Program-made: the position numbers and the translations under genes
Source: CAIQQQ01 sp040399685
GTDB lineage: Bacteria; Pseudomonadota; Alphaproteobacteria; Acetobacterales; Acetobacteraceae
Direction of reading: 5' to 3'
DNA: 64,000 bases
Assembly: GCA_040399685.1 (NCBI GenBank)
Contig: JBBART010000023.1
Span: forward strand, 1 to 64,000
Shown here: in pieces, positions 1 to 8,501 of the stretch
How positions within the stretch are numbered: position 1 is the stretch's first letter
Layout of the letters: each line of letters begins with the position of its first letter
Notes under the pieces: model-generated
Database searches by the model: none
Seen by the model: only the letters and a program-made list of their open reading frames with translations
Told to the model about the DNA's origin: nothing

Positions 1-49
1 GCTTGAATCAGATTTCGATCCGAGCCGGAACCCCGAATGTCAACGCGCT

Positions 50-1474
50 CTAATACGGCCAGGACAACACCCCACGGCCGCGATAGATCGGGATGTCCGC
101 CCCGCCCACCCGCACCGGTGGCAAGGCCTCGATCTCGCGGAACGCACCCCCATAGCTGACGCGCATCTGCGCCAGCGAACGATGCGGGGCAATGATGATC
201 ACGTCGCCGCTGGTGGGCGGATGGGTTGAAAACCGGAATTCGCGGGCATCGGGGTTGAGGCAGAAAAGCGGGATATCCGCCCCCAGCCCAATGCCGGCCT
301 TGCCCGCCTCGGACCAACTGGTGACAGCAATCGGCAATCCGGTGCCCACCAGCGCAGGACGCAATGCCGTCCATTCCCGCAGCGCCAACGTGGCCTCGGC
401 CGGGACCGGCGCCCAGGCCAGCCGCGCCTCTGACACGGCGAGCACCATCATTCCGGCGACCAAAGCGGCCGTCCAGCACGCCACACGCGGCGCCCATGCC
501 TTGTCCGCCAGCCATGCCCCCAACAGCGGAAACAACATCAGATAACCAGGCGTCGCCCAATGAAACAGCACCTGCCGCGACCACAGCGACACCACGGCGA
601 ACAACACAATAGCGGGCAGCGCCATCCAGCACAGCAACCGCCCGCGCCAATCCGCGCCCCGCAACCCGCGCCACAGCACCAGCATCAGCCCGGCCCAGAT
701 CCACGGCAGCAGAAACAGCGCCTCACCGGCCAGCGTCACGACCGGTCCCAACAGATTAAGCCGCGCCGCCTGCGCCCGCCCGCCCTGAAACGCCAGCGAG
801 GCCCAGCCGTTCTGCGCGTTCCAGACAATCACCGGGCTGAACACCAAAGCTGCCACCAGCAGCGCCGCATAAGGCTGCGGCCGCAACAGCCAGCCCCGAT
901 GCGCGCGCTGGGTGAGCAGAAAGAGGCCCAACCCGCCAATGGTGAGAACAGCGGTGTATTTCGACAGCAGCGCCAGCCCGGCACAGGCGCCGGCCCCCAG
1001 CCACCAGCCCCAGCCACGCCCCGGCAGCGCCCGCATCAAACACAGGGCGCACCCGAGCAGCGCCGCCACCAGAGGACCATCCGGCAGCACCCAGCCCCCG
1101 CTGGTCACACCCATCACCGGCGCCAAATTGAAGGATATCGCGGCCCACAGCCCAGCGCGCTCGCCGTCCACGTCGCGGCCAAGCAGGAACATCAACCACG
1201 TTGAAAGCGCGAACAGGGCGATGAACGGCGACCGCACCACCAGCGACGCCTCGCTGCCCGCCAGGTGCGCGATGCCGTGCGACATCCACCACGACACCAG
1301 CGGATGATCGAAATAGCCCAGCCGAAACGCCCCGCGCCCGGCCACCACCATGTAGCTTTCGTCAATGCCGAGGCCAAGGCCCCAGCCGAACAGCACCCGG
1401 ATCAGGGTGCCGATAAGGATCAGAAGAATCAGTGCGCGTTGTGCAGTCATCGGCGGTGCAAACAAGGTTCGCAC
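50..1474 (-). CDS. Glycosyltransferase family 39 (ArnT/PMT-like) membrane protein
   Basis: This 474-residue polytopic membrane protein has about ten or more hydrophobic segments. Early in the chain it carries the acidic pair D38-E39 (GIDESY) and a DHP motif at 56-58, as expected for the first periplasmic loop of GT39 enzymes that use polyprenyl-phosphate sugars. A second Met at residue 9 (MTAQRAL) is a plausible alternative start at 1450. The gene begins 19 bases after the stop of the FAH-family gene and may be read from the same transcript. The acceptor (lipid A, glycan or protein) cannot be told from sequence. The family call is firm and the substrate is unknown. Confidence 0.85.
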   Translation of the reverse strand: MRTLFAPPMTAQRALILLILIGTLIRVLFGWGLGLGIDESYMVVAGRGAFRLGYFDHPLVSWWMSHGIAHLAGSEASLVVRSPFIALFALSTWLMFLLGRDVDGERAGLWAAISFNLAPVMGVTSGGWVLPDGPLVAALLGCALCLMRALPGRGWGWWLGAGACAGLALLSKYTAVLTIGGLGLFLLTQRAHRGWLLRPQPYAALLVAALVFSPVIVWNAQNGWASLAFQGGRAQAARLNLLGPVVTLAGEALFLLPWIWAGLMLVLWRGLRGADWRGRLLCWMALPAIVLFAVVSLWSRQVLFHWATPGYLMLFPLLGAWLADKAWAPRVACWTAALVAGMMVLAVSEARLAWAPVPAEATLALREWTALRPALVGTGLPIAVTSWSEAGKAGIGLGADIPLFCLNPDAREFRFSTHPPTSGDVIIIAPHRSLAQMRVSYGGAFREIEALPPVRVGGADIPIYRGRGVLSWPY

Positions 1475-1493
1475 CGCCGGGTCAAGGGATCGC

Positions 1494-2342
1494 TTACGCG
1501 GCCGCGACCGTCATCTGCGACTGCTCGCCCAGACCGGCGATGCCGATCTTCACGTTCTGGCCAGGCTTGAGGTAGATCGCCTCAGGCTTCTTGCCCATGC
1601 CAACGCCCGGCGGGGTGCCGGTGGAGATGATGTCGCCCGGATACAGCGTGATGAACTGACTGACATAGCTGACAACCTGCTTCACGCCGAAGATCATCGT
1701 GCGGGTGGAGCCGTCCTGCATGCGCACGCCGTCCACATCGGTCCACATCGCCAGATCCTGCGGATCGGCGATCTCGTCCTTCGTGACCATCCACGGGCCG
1801 GTTGGGCCGAACGTGTCACAGCCCTTGCCCTTGTCCCACTGGCCGCCGCGCTCGATCTGGTATTCCCGCTCGGACACGTCGTTGCAGACGCAATAGCCGG
1901 CCACATGGTCCAGGGCGTTCTCTTCGGTCACATAGCTGGCCTTGGTTCCGATAACGATGCCGAGTTCCACTTCCCAATCGGTCTTCACCGAGTTGCGCGG
2001 AATGATCAGGTCATCGTTCGGGCCGCAATAGGCGCTGAGCGCCTTGATGAACACGATCGGCTCTTTCGGCACCGGCATGCCCGATTCAGCCGCATGGTCG
2101 GCGTAGTTCAGGCCGATCAGGATGAAGTTCAACGGGCGCGCCACGCAAGGGCCCATGCGGTGTTCGCCGTGCACCAGCGACAGCGTCTCAGGGTTGATCT
2201 CGGCCAGTTCGGCCAGCTTGGCCGGCGACAGCGTGGCGCCGTCAATGTCCTTCACGAAGTCGGACAGGTAGCGAATGCGGCCTTCCTTGTCCAGAATACC
2301 CGGCTTTTCGGCGCCCACAGGGCCATAACGCAGCAGTTTCAT
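1494..2342 (-). CDS. Fumarylacetoacetate hydrolase family protein, probable 2,4-diketo-3-deoxyaldonate hydrolase
   Basis: This 282-residue FAH-superfamily enzyme has E124 and E126 (DWEVELG) and D155 (CNDVSERE) at the usual metal-ligand positions. The C-terminal half carries the conserved GDIISTGTPPGVG loop. In L-fuconate and L-rhamnonate catabolism, such hydrolases cleave 2,4-diketo-3-deoxy acids to pyruvate plus a 2-hydroxyacid. The neighbouring SDR and IlvD/Edd dehydratase fit that route. An AAGGA ribosome binding site lies 7 bases before the ATG. Its own upstream gap holds a large inverted repeat (2356-2412). The family is certain; the exact sugar acid is inferred from context. Confidence 0.88.
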   Translation of the reverse strand: MKLLRYGPVGAEKPGILDKEGRIRYLSDFVKDIDGATLSPAKLAELAEINPETLSLVHGEHRMGPCVARPLNFILIGLNYADHAAESGMPVPKEPIVFIKALSAYCGPNDDLIIPRNSVKTDWEVELGIVIGTKASYVTEENALDHVAGYCVCNDVSEREYQIERGGQWDKGKGCDTFGPTGPWMVTKDEIADPQDLAMWTDVDGVRMQDGSTRTMIFGVKQVVSYVSQFITLYPGDIISTGTPPGVGMGKKPEAIYLKPGQNVKIGIAGLGEQSQMTVAAA

Positions 2343-2355
2343 AAATAAATCCTTG

Positions 2356-2412
2356 GTAGGTCGGGCAACGCCCGACGTTGTCGTTCGTGATGTCGGGCGG
2401 TGCCCGACCTAC
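2356..2412. repeat. Inverted repeat of the GTAGGTCGGGC family
   Basis: The left arm is 2356-2376 and the right arm 2392-2412. They are complementary over 20 of 21 positions around a 15-base loop, with one mismatch. The right arm contains the TAG stop codon of the SDR gene (2409-2411). A single arm-like copy occurs at 24791-24812. On the minus-strand transcript this would fold into a very stable stem between two co-directional genes. It looks like a REP-type extragenic palindrome rather than a canonical terminator, since no T-run follows. Confidence 0.8.
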
Positions 2413-3158
2413 AGGGTCCAGCCGCCGTCAATCACCATGGCCTGGCCGGTGATGAACTGGGCGTCGTCGCTGGCGAGATACACCGCCATGGCAGCAATTT
2501 CCTCGGCCGACCCCAACCGGCCCATCGCCTGACGCGCGATATAGGCAGCGCGGGAGGCCTCAACCGACCCGAATTCCGCAGCCCCCGCCGCCACCCGGTC
2601 ATCCAGGCTGGGCGACTGCACGGTGCCGGGGCAGATGGCGTTGCAGCGAACGCCGGACCGCACGAAATCAGCCGCGACCGACTTCGTCAGCCCGATCACC
2701 GCAGCCTTGGTGGTGCCATAGGCAAAGCGGTTCGGCGCGCCCTTGATGGAGCCCGCGGCAGACGCAATGTTGACAATGCTGCCGCCACCCTTGGTCACCA
2801 TGCCGGGCAGGAACGCCTGAATGGTGCGAAACATCGAGCGCACGTTCAAATTGAACGCGAACTCCAATTCCGCCTCGGTGGCGTCCAGCACGCTGCCCTG
2901 GTGCACATAGCCGGCGCAGTTGAACAGCAGATCCACCGGCCCGATCAGCGCGGCCATTTCCTTCACCGCATCCGGGTTCAGCACGTCCAGCTTGGCGGTG
3001 CTGATGTTCGGCCCGGCGATTTCGGCCAGCAGCGTCTCGTTAAGGTCGGTGGCGAACACCCGCGCACCCTCGGCCGCGAAGGCGAGCGCCGTCGCACGGC
3101 CAATGCCCTGCGCACTTGCAGTCATGAAGGCGGTTTTTCCTGCGAGACGTCCGGCCAT
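2409..3158 (-). CDS. SDR oxidoreductase, probable 2-keto-3-deoxyaldonate dehydrogenase
   Basis: This is a 249-residue classical short-chain dehydrogenase. The nucleotide-binding motif TASAQGIG is near residues 13-20, the NAG-type motif (NCAG) at 80-83, and the catalytic residues are S133, Y147 and K151. The C-terminal GQAMVIDGGWTL ending is typical. It resembles the 2-keto-3-deoxy-L-fuconate dehydrogenase/DHRS6 group. Next to an FAH hydrolase and an IlvD-type dehydratase, this suggests C4 oxidation of a 2-keto-3-deoxy acid. An AGGA site lies 9 bases before the ATG. The stop codon lies inside an inverted repeat. Confidence 0.85.
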   Translation of the reverse strand: MAGRLAGKTAFMTASAQGIGRATALAFAAEGARVFATDLNETLLAEIAGPNISTAKLDVLNPDAVKEMAALIGPVDLLFNCAGYVHQGSVLDATEAELEFAFNLNVRSMFRTIQAFLPGMVTKGGGSIVNIASAAGSIKGAPNRFAYGTTKAAVIGLTKSVAADFVRSGVRCNAICPGTVQSPSLDDRVAAGAAEFGSVEASRAAYIARQAMGRLGSAEEIAAMAVYLASDDAQFITGQAMVIDGGWTL

Positions 3159-3200
3159 CGTGGTGATCCTAGAAAGTTTTAAGCATACGGAAAGTATTTC

Positions 3201-3339
3201 AGAGGAAGATCTTCTTTTTCTGAAGAAAAAGAAGCAAAAAGACTTTCATCCATTTAGATGCGTGTCGCAGCATCTGCCGCGAACACACCCCAAAATGAAT
3301 GAAGTTTTTTGGTTCTTTTTTTCAAAAAAGAACTCTTCC
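3201..3339. repeat. AT-rich palindromic interspersed element, copy A
   Basis: This copy lies between the SDR gene and the dehydratase gene, both on the minus strand. The left end is a stem CTTCTTTTTC-TGAA-GAAAAAGAAG. The right end is a second stem GTTCTTTTTT-TC-AAAAAAGAAC. The inner flanks (GACTTTCATCCATTT and AAATGAATGAAGTTTTTT) pair imperfectly with each other. The centre has its own stem AGATGC/GCATCT. It is strikingly AT-rich compared with its surroundings. The same arms recur at 29188, 38159 and 45625. Short open frames inside it are by-products of the repeat. Confidence 0.9.
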
Positions 3340-3343
3340 CGCC

Positions 3344-5137
3344 CTAATGATTGTTACGGCTCTCGCCCCGCGTCGTCAGCACATTCAGATACAGCGTGGC
3401 AGGCTCCAGGCAAGCGCCGGTGCCTTGCTGGCCGACCATGCTGCGATAGATCTCTTCCCACGGCGTCTTGTTCACCAGCACCGGCGGCACCCAGGCCGCG
3501 CGGCGCTCGGCCAGTTCGGCATCCGGGATCAGCACGTCCACCTTGCGGGTGTTGAGGTCGATGCGAATGCGGTCGCCGGTCTTGAGCAACGCCAACCCGC
3601 CACCGATCGCCGCTTCCGGCGAGACGTTGAGAATGGAAGGCGCTGCGGACGTGCCGCTCTGGCGCCCATCGCCCATCGTCGGCAGCACGGTGATGCCGCG
3701 CTTCAACATGCTGGCGGGCGGCTGCATGTTCACCACCTCGGCGCCGCCGGGATACCCGACAGGACCGCAATTGCGAATGATCAGCACCGACTGGTCCTCA
3801 ACGCCCAGATCGGGGTCTTCGATGCGGGCGTGATAATCCTCAGGGCCCTCGAACACGATGGCCTTGCCCTCGAACACGTTCGGACGGTCAGGGTTGGACA
3901 AAAAGCGATCACGGAAGGTGGCGTCGATGACGCTGGTCTTCATCACGGCGGTTTCGAACAGATTGCCGCTCATCACCACATACCCGGCGCTGGCCTTCAG
4001 CGGACTGTCGAACGCGCGGATGACATCGCGATCCGGCTCCGGCACGCCTTGCAGGTTCTCAGCGATGGTCTTGCCGGTCACGGTCAGCAGGCTGCCATCG
4101 ATGCGGCCGGCGTCCAGCAGCTCCTTCATCACCGCCGGCACGCCGCCGGCACGATGGAACTTCTCACCCAGGTAACGACCCGCCGGCTGCACATCCACCA
4201 GCAACGGCACGTTCTGGCCCATCTCCTGCCAGTCTTCCAGCGTGTGATCCACACCCATATGACGGGCGATGGCGATCATGCTGATCGGGCAGTTGGACGA
4301 TGCGCCCAGCGCAGCGGCAGCAACCACGGCGTTGCCGAAGGCGGCCTTGGTCATGATGTCGCTCGGGCGCAGGTTCTCGTGCACCATCTCGACAATCCGG
4401 CGGCCGGTTTCATACGCCATCTGGCCGCGCTCGCGGTATGGCCCGGGAATGGCGGCGCAACCAGGCAAGGACATGCCCAGGGCTTCAGCCAGCGAGTTCA
4501 TCGAAAGGGCCGTGCCCATGGTGTTGCAATGGCCGACCGACGGGGCGGAGGCGCACACCATGTCCATGAACTGGTCGTAGTTGATCTTGCCTTCGGCGAA
4601 CAACCGGCGGCCTTCCCACACGATGGTGCCGGACCCGGCGAGCTTGCCGCCATGCCAGCCATCGAGCATCGGGCCACCCGACAGCACGATGGAGGGAATG
4701 TTCACGGTGGCAGCGCCCATCAGGCAGGCCGGGGTGGTCTTGTCGCAGCCAGTGGTCAGCACCACGCCGTCAAGCGGGTAGCCGTGCAGCACTTCGACGA
4801 GCGACAGATAGGCAAGGTTGCGGTCAAGTGCCGCCGTGGGGCGCTTGCCGGTTTCCTGGATGGGATGGATGGGGAATTCCAACGGAATGCCGCCGGCCTC
4901 GCGAATACCGTCGCGGATGCGGCTGGACAGATCGAGGAAATGACGGTTGCACGGCGACAGGTCCGAACCGGTCTGGGCGATGCCGATCACCGGCTTGCCG
5001 CCCTGCAACTCGCGCCGCGTGATGCCGAAATTGGTGTAGCGCTCGACGTAAAGCGCGGTCATCGCCGGATCATGAGGATTGTCGAACCAACGCCGGCTGC
5101 GCAGGCGCGGGTTGAATTCCTCGTGGTCGTTGCTCAT
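3344..5137 (-). CDS. IlvD/Edd family dehydratase (probable aldonate dehydratase)
   Basis: This 597-residue dehydratase has the Fe-S cysteines of the family in the contexts SDLSPCNRHF, TTGCDKTTPAC and SVGHCNTMG. It is close to the sugar-acid branch (arabinonate/xylonate/fuconate dehydratases), which is about 570-600 residues long. It would convert an aldonate into a 2-keto-3-deoxyaldonate. A longer in-frame ATG exists at 5236, but the ATG at 5137 is preferred: it has a GGGGAAA site about 8 bases upstream and matches family length. It is transcribed after the 2-hydroxyacid dehydrogenase gene and before the SDR, with repeat copy A at its 3' end. Confidence 0.9.
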   Translation of the reverse strand: MSNDHEEFNPRLRSRRWFDNPHDPAMTALYVERYTNFGITRRELQGGKPVIGIAQTGSDLSPCNRHFLDLSSRIRDGIREAGGIPLEFPIHPIQETGKRPTAALDRNLAYLSLVEVLHGYPLDGVVLTTGCDKTTPACLMGAATVNIPSIVLSGGPMLDGWHGGKLAGSGTIVWEGRRLFAEGKINYDQFMDMVCASAPSVGHCNTMGTALSMNSLAEALGMSLPGCAAIPGPYRERGQMAYETGRRIVEMVHENLRPSDIMTKAAFGNAVVAAAALGASSNCPISMIAIARHMGVDHTLEDWQEMGQNVPLLVDVQPAGRYLGEKFHRAGGVPAVMKELLDAGRIDGSLLTVTGKTIAENLQGVPEPDRDVIRAFDSPLKASAGYVVMSGNLFETAVMKTSVIDATFRDRFLSNPDRPNVFEGKAIVFEGPEDYHARIEDPDLGVEDQSVLIIRNCGPVGYPGGAEVVNMQPPASMLKRGITVLPTMGDGRQSGTSAAPSILNVSPEAAIGGGLALLKTGDRIRIDLNTRKVDVLIPDAELAERRAAWVPPVLVNKTPWEEIYRSMVGQQGTGACLEPATLYLNVLTTRGESRNNH

Positions 5138-5274
5138 GGCGGCATTTCCCCGTGTCGGCGTGTTTTTGGTGGCCGCGTTTGGTGCGGCCGCGTTGGCAAT
5201 GACCGCATCAAGTGCGCGCCGGGCGCGTGGTGTCAACCACAGGCCCGGCGCAACATGTTAGCGATCACCTGATC

Positions 5275-6273
5275 TTAATAGGAATCCGGCGCAATCACGT
5301 TCTGGGCCGCGCCCGACAGCGCCGACTGCATCGTTTCGGCCGATTTGCGGCGGATATCGTCCCACGCCTCAGGCGTGTGGAACGCCGAGTGCGGCGTGAT
5401 GATCAGGCGGCCTTCCTGCCATTCCTCGCGGTCGCGATAGGCGCGCAGCAGGCCCGGAACGGGGTCCACCGGCGGCTCGACCGGAATCACGTCCAGACCC
5501 GCCGCCGACACATGCCCAGAACGCAGGGCAGCTTCCAGCGCGTCGATATCGACAATGCGGCCACGTGCCGTGTTGATCACCAACGCCCCAACAGGCAGCA
5601 GCGCCAGTTCGCGGGCGCCGATCAGGTCGATCGTCTCGGGCGTCTGCGGCGCGTGGATGCTCAGCACGTCGGACTGCGCCAAAAGCTCGTCCAGCGTCTT
5701 GGCGCGGCGCACGCCGATGGCGAGATCCGCCCCGTTCGGGCGCAGCGGGTCGAAGAACACGACGTCAAAGCCGAACGCCTTGGCGCGCAAGGCGACAGCG
5801 GTGCCGATGCGGCCGAGGCCGATAATGCCGAAGCGCTGCACCGACAGGCGGCGGATCATCGGCGTCTCGATCTGCGTCCACGGCGCCGGGGTCGGGCGAC
5901 GCTGGGCCTCATGATGCAGCACGATGCCACGGCGCAAGGCGAGCGTGAGGGCAATGGCGTGGTCGGCCACTTCCATCGTGCCGTAATCCGGAACGTTGCA
6001 GACCGTCACGTTGTGGGCGGCGCACCATTCCCGGTCGACGCGATCATAGCCCACGCCCATGCGCACCACGGCGCGCAGCCTGGGGAACTTCGCCAGTTCT
6101 TCGCCGGGGGCGAAATGGCGGAAGATCATCAGCCCTTCGCAGGCGTCACGGTCGGCCTGGGTGAGTTCGGACAGGGCGTTGACGTCACGCATGACGATGT
6201 TGGCGTCAGCGCCGAACACCTCCTGCTCCACGGTCGCGTCGGCGTACATGCGTTCTGGGTAAAGGATGTTCAA
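5275..6273 (-). CDS. D-isomer-specific 2-hydroxyacid dehydrogenase (TTG start)
   Basis: This 332-residue NAD(P)-dependent enzyme carries the Rossmann motif GIIGLGRIG. The catalytic Arg is in INTARGRIVD, a Glu in the VIPVEPP segment, and the His in TPHSAFHTP. An open frame runs much further upstream but is antisense to the divergent TPP-enzyme gene. The true start is most likely the TTG at 6273, which gives MNILYPERMY and has GAGGAAG about 6 bases upstream. The next Met is at 6249. It is probably the first gene of the aldonate cluster and may interconvert a 2-hydroxyacid or glyoxylate product of the pathway. The substrate is not determined. Confidence 0.88.
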   Translation of the reverse strand: MNILYPERMYADATVEQEVFGADANIVMRDVNALSELTQADRDACEGLMIFRHFAPGEELAKFPRLRAVVRMGVGYDRVDREWCAAHNVTVCNVPDYGTMEVADHAIALTLALRRGIVLHHEAQRRPTPAPWTQIETPMIRRLSVQRFGIIGLGRIGTAVALRAKAFGFDVVFFDPLRPNGADLAIGVRRAKTLDELLAQSDVLSIHAPQTPETIDLIGARELALLPVGALVINTARGRIVDIDALEAALRSGHVSAAGLDVIPVEPPVDPVPGLLRAYRDREEWQEGRLIITPHSAFHTPEAWDDIRRKSAETMQSALSGAAQNVIAPDSY

Positions 6274-6342
6274 GATCGTCTTCCTCGGCTTGCGCCCATC
6301 TGCGAGGGCGTTCAGGTTCGTCCATAAACACGGGAGAACACG

Positions 6343-7887
6343 ATGTCCATGAATGGCGCGGAAAGTTTGGTGCACACATTGCTGGCCAGCGGGGTCGACA
6401 CCTGCTTCGCAAATCCCGGCACCAGCGAGATGCATTTTGTTGCGGCTTTGGACCGGGTTCCCGGCATGCGCTGCGTGCTGGGCCTGTTCGAAGGCGTGGT
6501 GACGGGCGCTGCCGACGGCTATGCCCGCATGGCCGGCAAACCCGCCGCCACCCTGCTTCATTGCGGGCCGGGCCTGGCGAACGGCGTCTCGAACCTCCAC
6601 AACGGCCGCCGCGCCTTCACCATGATGGTCAACTGCGTGGGCGATCAGGCCACCTATCATCGTCCGCTCGACGCACCGCTGACCGCCGACACCGAAAGCC
6701 TGGCCCGCACCGTCTCCGGCTGGGTGCGCACCGCATCGCACGCCAGCACCGTGGGCCTTGATGCCGCCGTGGCGGCACAGGCGGCGCAGACCATGCCGGG
6801 CACCATCGCCACGCTGATTTTGCCGTCTGACACCTGTTGGGAAGATGGCGGCGTGGTCGCCGCGCCGTTGCCGATCCCGGTGGCGCAGGCCGCCGAGCCA
6901 AACGCCATCAAGCACGTGGCCCGCATTCTGCGACGTGGCGAACGCGCCGTGCTGGTGCTGGGCAACGGCGCATTGCGGGCAATTCCGTTGGCCAGCGCCC
7001 ATGCGATCGCCGCGGCAACCGGAGCGGCGCTGATGGCGCAGACCTCCAATGCCCGCATCGAACGCGGCGCGGGGCGGTTCCCGATTGACCGGATTCCCTA
7101 TCCGGTCGACCAGGCGATTGAATCCCTCGCCGGCGTGAAGCACGTGATTTTGGTGGGTGCGCAAAAGCCGGTCGGGTTCTTCGCCTATCCGAACAAGCCA
7201 GGCACCATGTATCCGGATGACGCCGAACTGCACGTGCTGGCGCGCATGGAGCACGACCTGCCGGCGAGCCTCGCGGCCCTGGCGGCCGAACTCGGCGCTG
7301 CCGCCATCACGCCGAAGGCTGGCACCCCCACCCAAAAGGCCACCGGCGCCGTGACCAGCGAGGCCCTGGGCCGTTCGCTGGAAGCCCTGCTGCCGCACAA
7401 CGCCATCGTGGTGGACGAAAGCGTCAGCTTCGGGCGCGGCCTCTATCCCAACACCCACAACGCCGCCCCGCATGACTGGCTGCAACTGACCGGCGGCGCC
7501 ATCGGAGACGGCCTGCCCATGTCCACCGGCGCCGCCGTCGCCTGCCCGGACAGGCGGGTGGTAACACTTCAGGCCGATGGCTCGGCGATGTACACCGTGC
7601 AGGCGCTATGGACCCAGGCGCGCGAGAAGCTGAACGTGACCACGGTCATTCTCGCCAACCGCAAATACGCCATCCTGCTCGGCGAACTGGCCAATGTGGG
7701 CGCCAATCCCGGCCGCGTGGCGCTGGACATGATGGACATCGGCAACCCCGACCTCGACTGGGTCAAAATTGCCGGCGGCATGGGCGTAGAAGGCGCCAAG
7801 GCCGAGACGATGGACGAATTCAACGACCTGTTCGAAGCCGCCAATCGCCGCAGCGGCCCGTTCCTGATCGAGTTGATCATCCCATAG
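6343..7887 (+). CDS. TPP-dependent acetolactate-synthase-like enzyme
   Basis: This 514-residue protein has the three-domain layout of the acetohydroxyacid synthase/benzoylformate decarboxylase family. E50 (GLFEGVV) is the likely thiamine-activating glutamate. The C-terminal TPP/Mg site reads ADGSAMYTVQ and is followed about 27 residues later by LAN. It is shorter than biosynthetic IlvB (about 570) and no small subunit gene is adjacent, so a catabolic carboligase or decarboxylase role is more likely than branched-chain synthesis. A GGGAGAA site precedes the ATG. It is transcribed away from the aldonate cluster across a 69-base gap and may share its control. Confidence 0.85.
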   Translation: MSMNGAESLVHTLLASGVDTCFANPGTSEMHFVAALDRVPGMRCVLGLFEGVVTGAADGYARMAGKPAATLLHCGPGLANGVSNLHNGRRAFTMMVNCVGDQATYHRPLDAPLTADTESLARTVSGWVRTASHASTVGLDAAVAAQAAQTMPGTIATLILPSDTCWEDGGVVAAPLPIPVAQAAEPNAIKHVARILRRGERAVLVLGNGALRAIPLASAHAIAAATGAALMAQTSNARIERGAGRFPIDRIPYPVDQAIESLAGVKHVILVGAQKPVGFFAYPNKPGTMYPDDAELHVLARMEHDLPASLAALAAELGAAAITPKAGTPTQKATGAVTSEALGRSLEALLPHNAIVVDESVSFGRGLYPNTHNAAPHDWLQLTGGAIGDGLPMSTGAAVACPDRRVVTLQADGSAMYTVQALWTQAREKLNVTTVILANRKYAILLGELANVGANPGRVALDMMDIGNPDLDWVKIAGGMGVEGAKAETMDEFNDLFEAANRRSGPFLIELIIP

Positions 7888-7889
7888 GA

Positions 7890-8129
7890 TCAGCCAACCA
7901 CGTCGGCATCCGGGCGGTCCGTCCCTTCCGAATGCTCGACGTGCCAAGCGCCGGATTCATCCTCGTATTCGATATCTGTTGTGTCGCCGGGCGTGCGTTG
8001 CTCGGCGGCCACCTTCTGGGCGGCGGCCAGCGCATCCTGCCGGGTGACATAAGGCTCGGAAAACGCGCCCTTCAGCATATAGGCCCAGCCGCCGTCATGC
8101 GGCACGACCTTGTAGTGAACTCTTGCCAT
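7890..8129 (-). CDS. DUF2188 domain protein
   Basis: This is a small 79-residue soluble protein. The HYKVVPHDGGWAYMLKG segment followed by a TRQDALAAAQKVA helix is the pattern of DUF2188 proteins, whose function is unknown. The ATG at 8129 is chosen because GGGGAG lies about 8 bases upstream. An ATG two codons earlier and a GTG three codons earlier are too close to that site. It converges on the TPP-enzyme gene with only two bases between the stops. Confidence 0.75.
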   Translation of the reverse strand: MARVHYKVVPHDGGWAYMLKGAFSEPYVTRQDALAAAQKVAAEQRTPGDTTDIEYEDESGAWHVEHSEGTDRPDADVVG

Positions 8130-8261
8130 CGTCATCACTCCCCGCCTGGGCCGGTTATTCAGCCATGCCCAAGGTAAACCCCGATCACCCGAACTTCGTT
8201 CCGAACCCTGGTGTTAGCGGTTGAACACAAGGCGACTATCCGGCATGAATAAGGTGTTCGA

Positions 8262-8456
8262 GCGATCCCCCGCGGGAGAGTGCAGGCGCTTGCCTGCCGC
8301 CGAAGGCGCAACCGGCCCCCGGAAACGCTCAGGCACAAAGGACCGCGACGGGAGAAAGAATCTCTGGAAAGCCGGTCACCCGCTTGTGACCGCACCGACG
8401 GCGAAAGGGTCTGCTACAGGCCCGAATCTCTCAGGTTCCGTGACAGAGGGGGGTCA
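8262..8456 (+). ncRNA. Tandem glycine riboswitch
   Basis: Two glycine aptamers lie head to tail in the leader of gcvT. Aptamer 1 (about 8266-8356) contains GCGGGAGAGTGCAGGC, GCCGAAGGCGCAA, the CTCAGGCACAAAGGACCG core and its closing strand. Aptamer 2 (about 8358-8452) contains AATCTCTGGAAAGCC, CACCGACGGCGAAAGGG, then GAATCTCTCAGGTTCCG and GACAGAGGGG. Both have the conserved core blocks of the glycine class. The linker is very short, as usual for cooperative tandem forms. Glycine binding would be expected to switch on the cleavage operon. Boundaries are approximate. A weak promoter candidate starts near 8221 (TTGAAC, 18-base spacer). Confidence 0.93.
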
Positions 8457-8486
8457 ACCTGGCGACATTCCGTCGCCGGCTGACCC
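8451..8486 (+). promoter_or_regulatory. Expression-platform hairpin between glycine riboswitch and gcvT
   Basis: GGGTCA (8451-8456) pairs with TGACCC (8481-8486), and GGCGAC (8461-8466) pairs with GTCGCC (8472-8477), around a 5-base loop. The stem abuts the P1 strand of the second aptamer and ends 15 bases before the gcvT ATG. There is no T-run, so control at translation or by transcript structure is more likely than simple termination. This is an inference from position. Confidence 0.6.
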
Positions 8487-8501
8487 GCGCTTGGAGCCCC
8501 G

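Noticed and set aside
3299..5272. 657-codon plus-strand frame opposite the dehydratase
   Set aside because: Shadow frame starting inside the AT-rich repeat; the minus-strand dehydratase has all family cysteines.
6274..7485. Upstream extension of the 2-hydroxyacid dehydrogenase frame, giving a 736-residue protein
   Set aside because: It is fully antisense to the well-supported TPP-enzyme gene, has Gly/His/Arg-rich shadow composition, and the family start is explained by the TTG at 6273.
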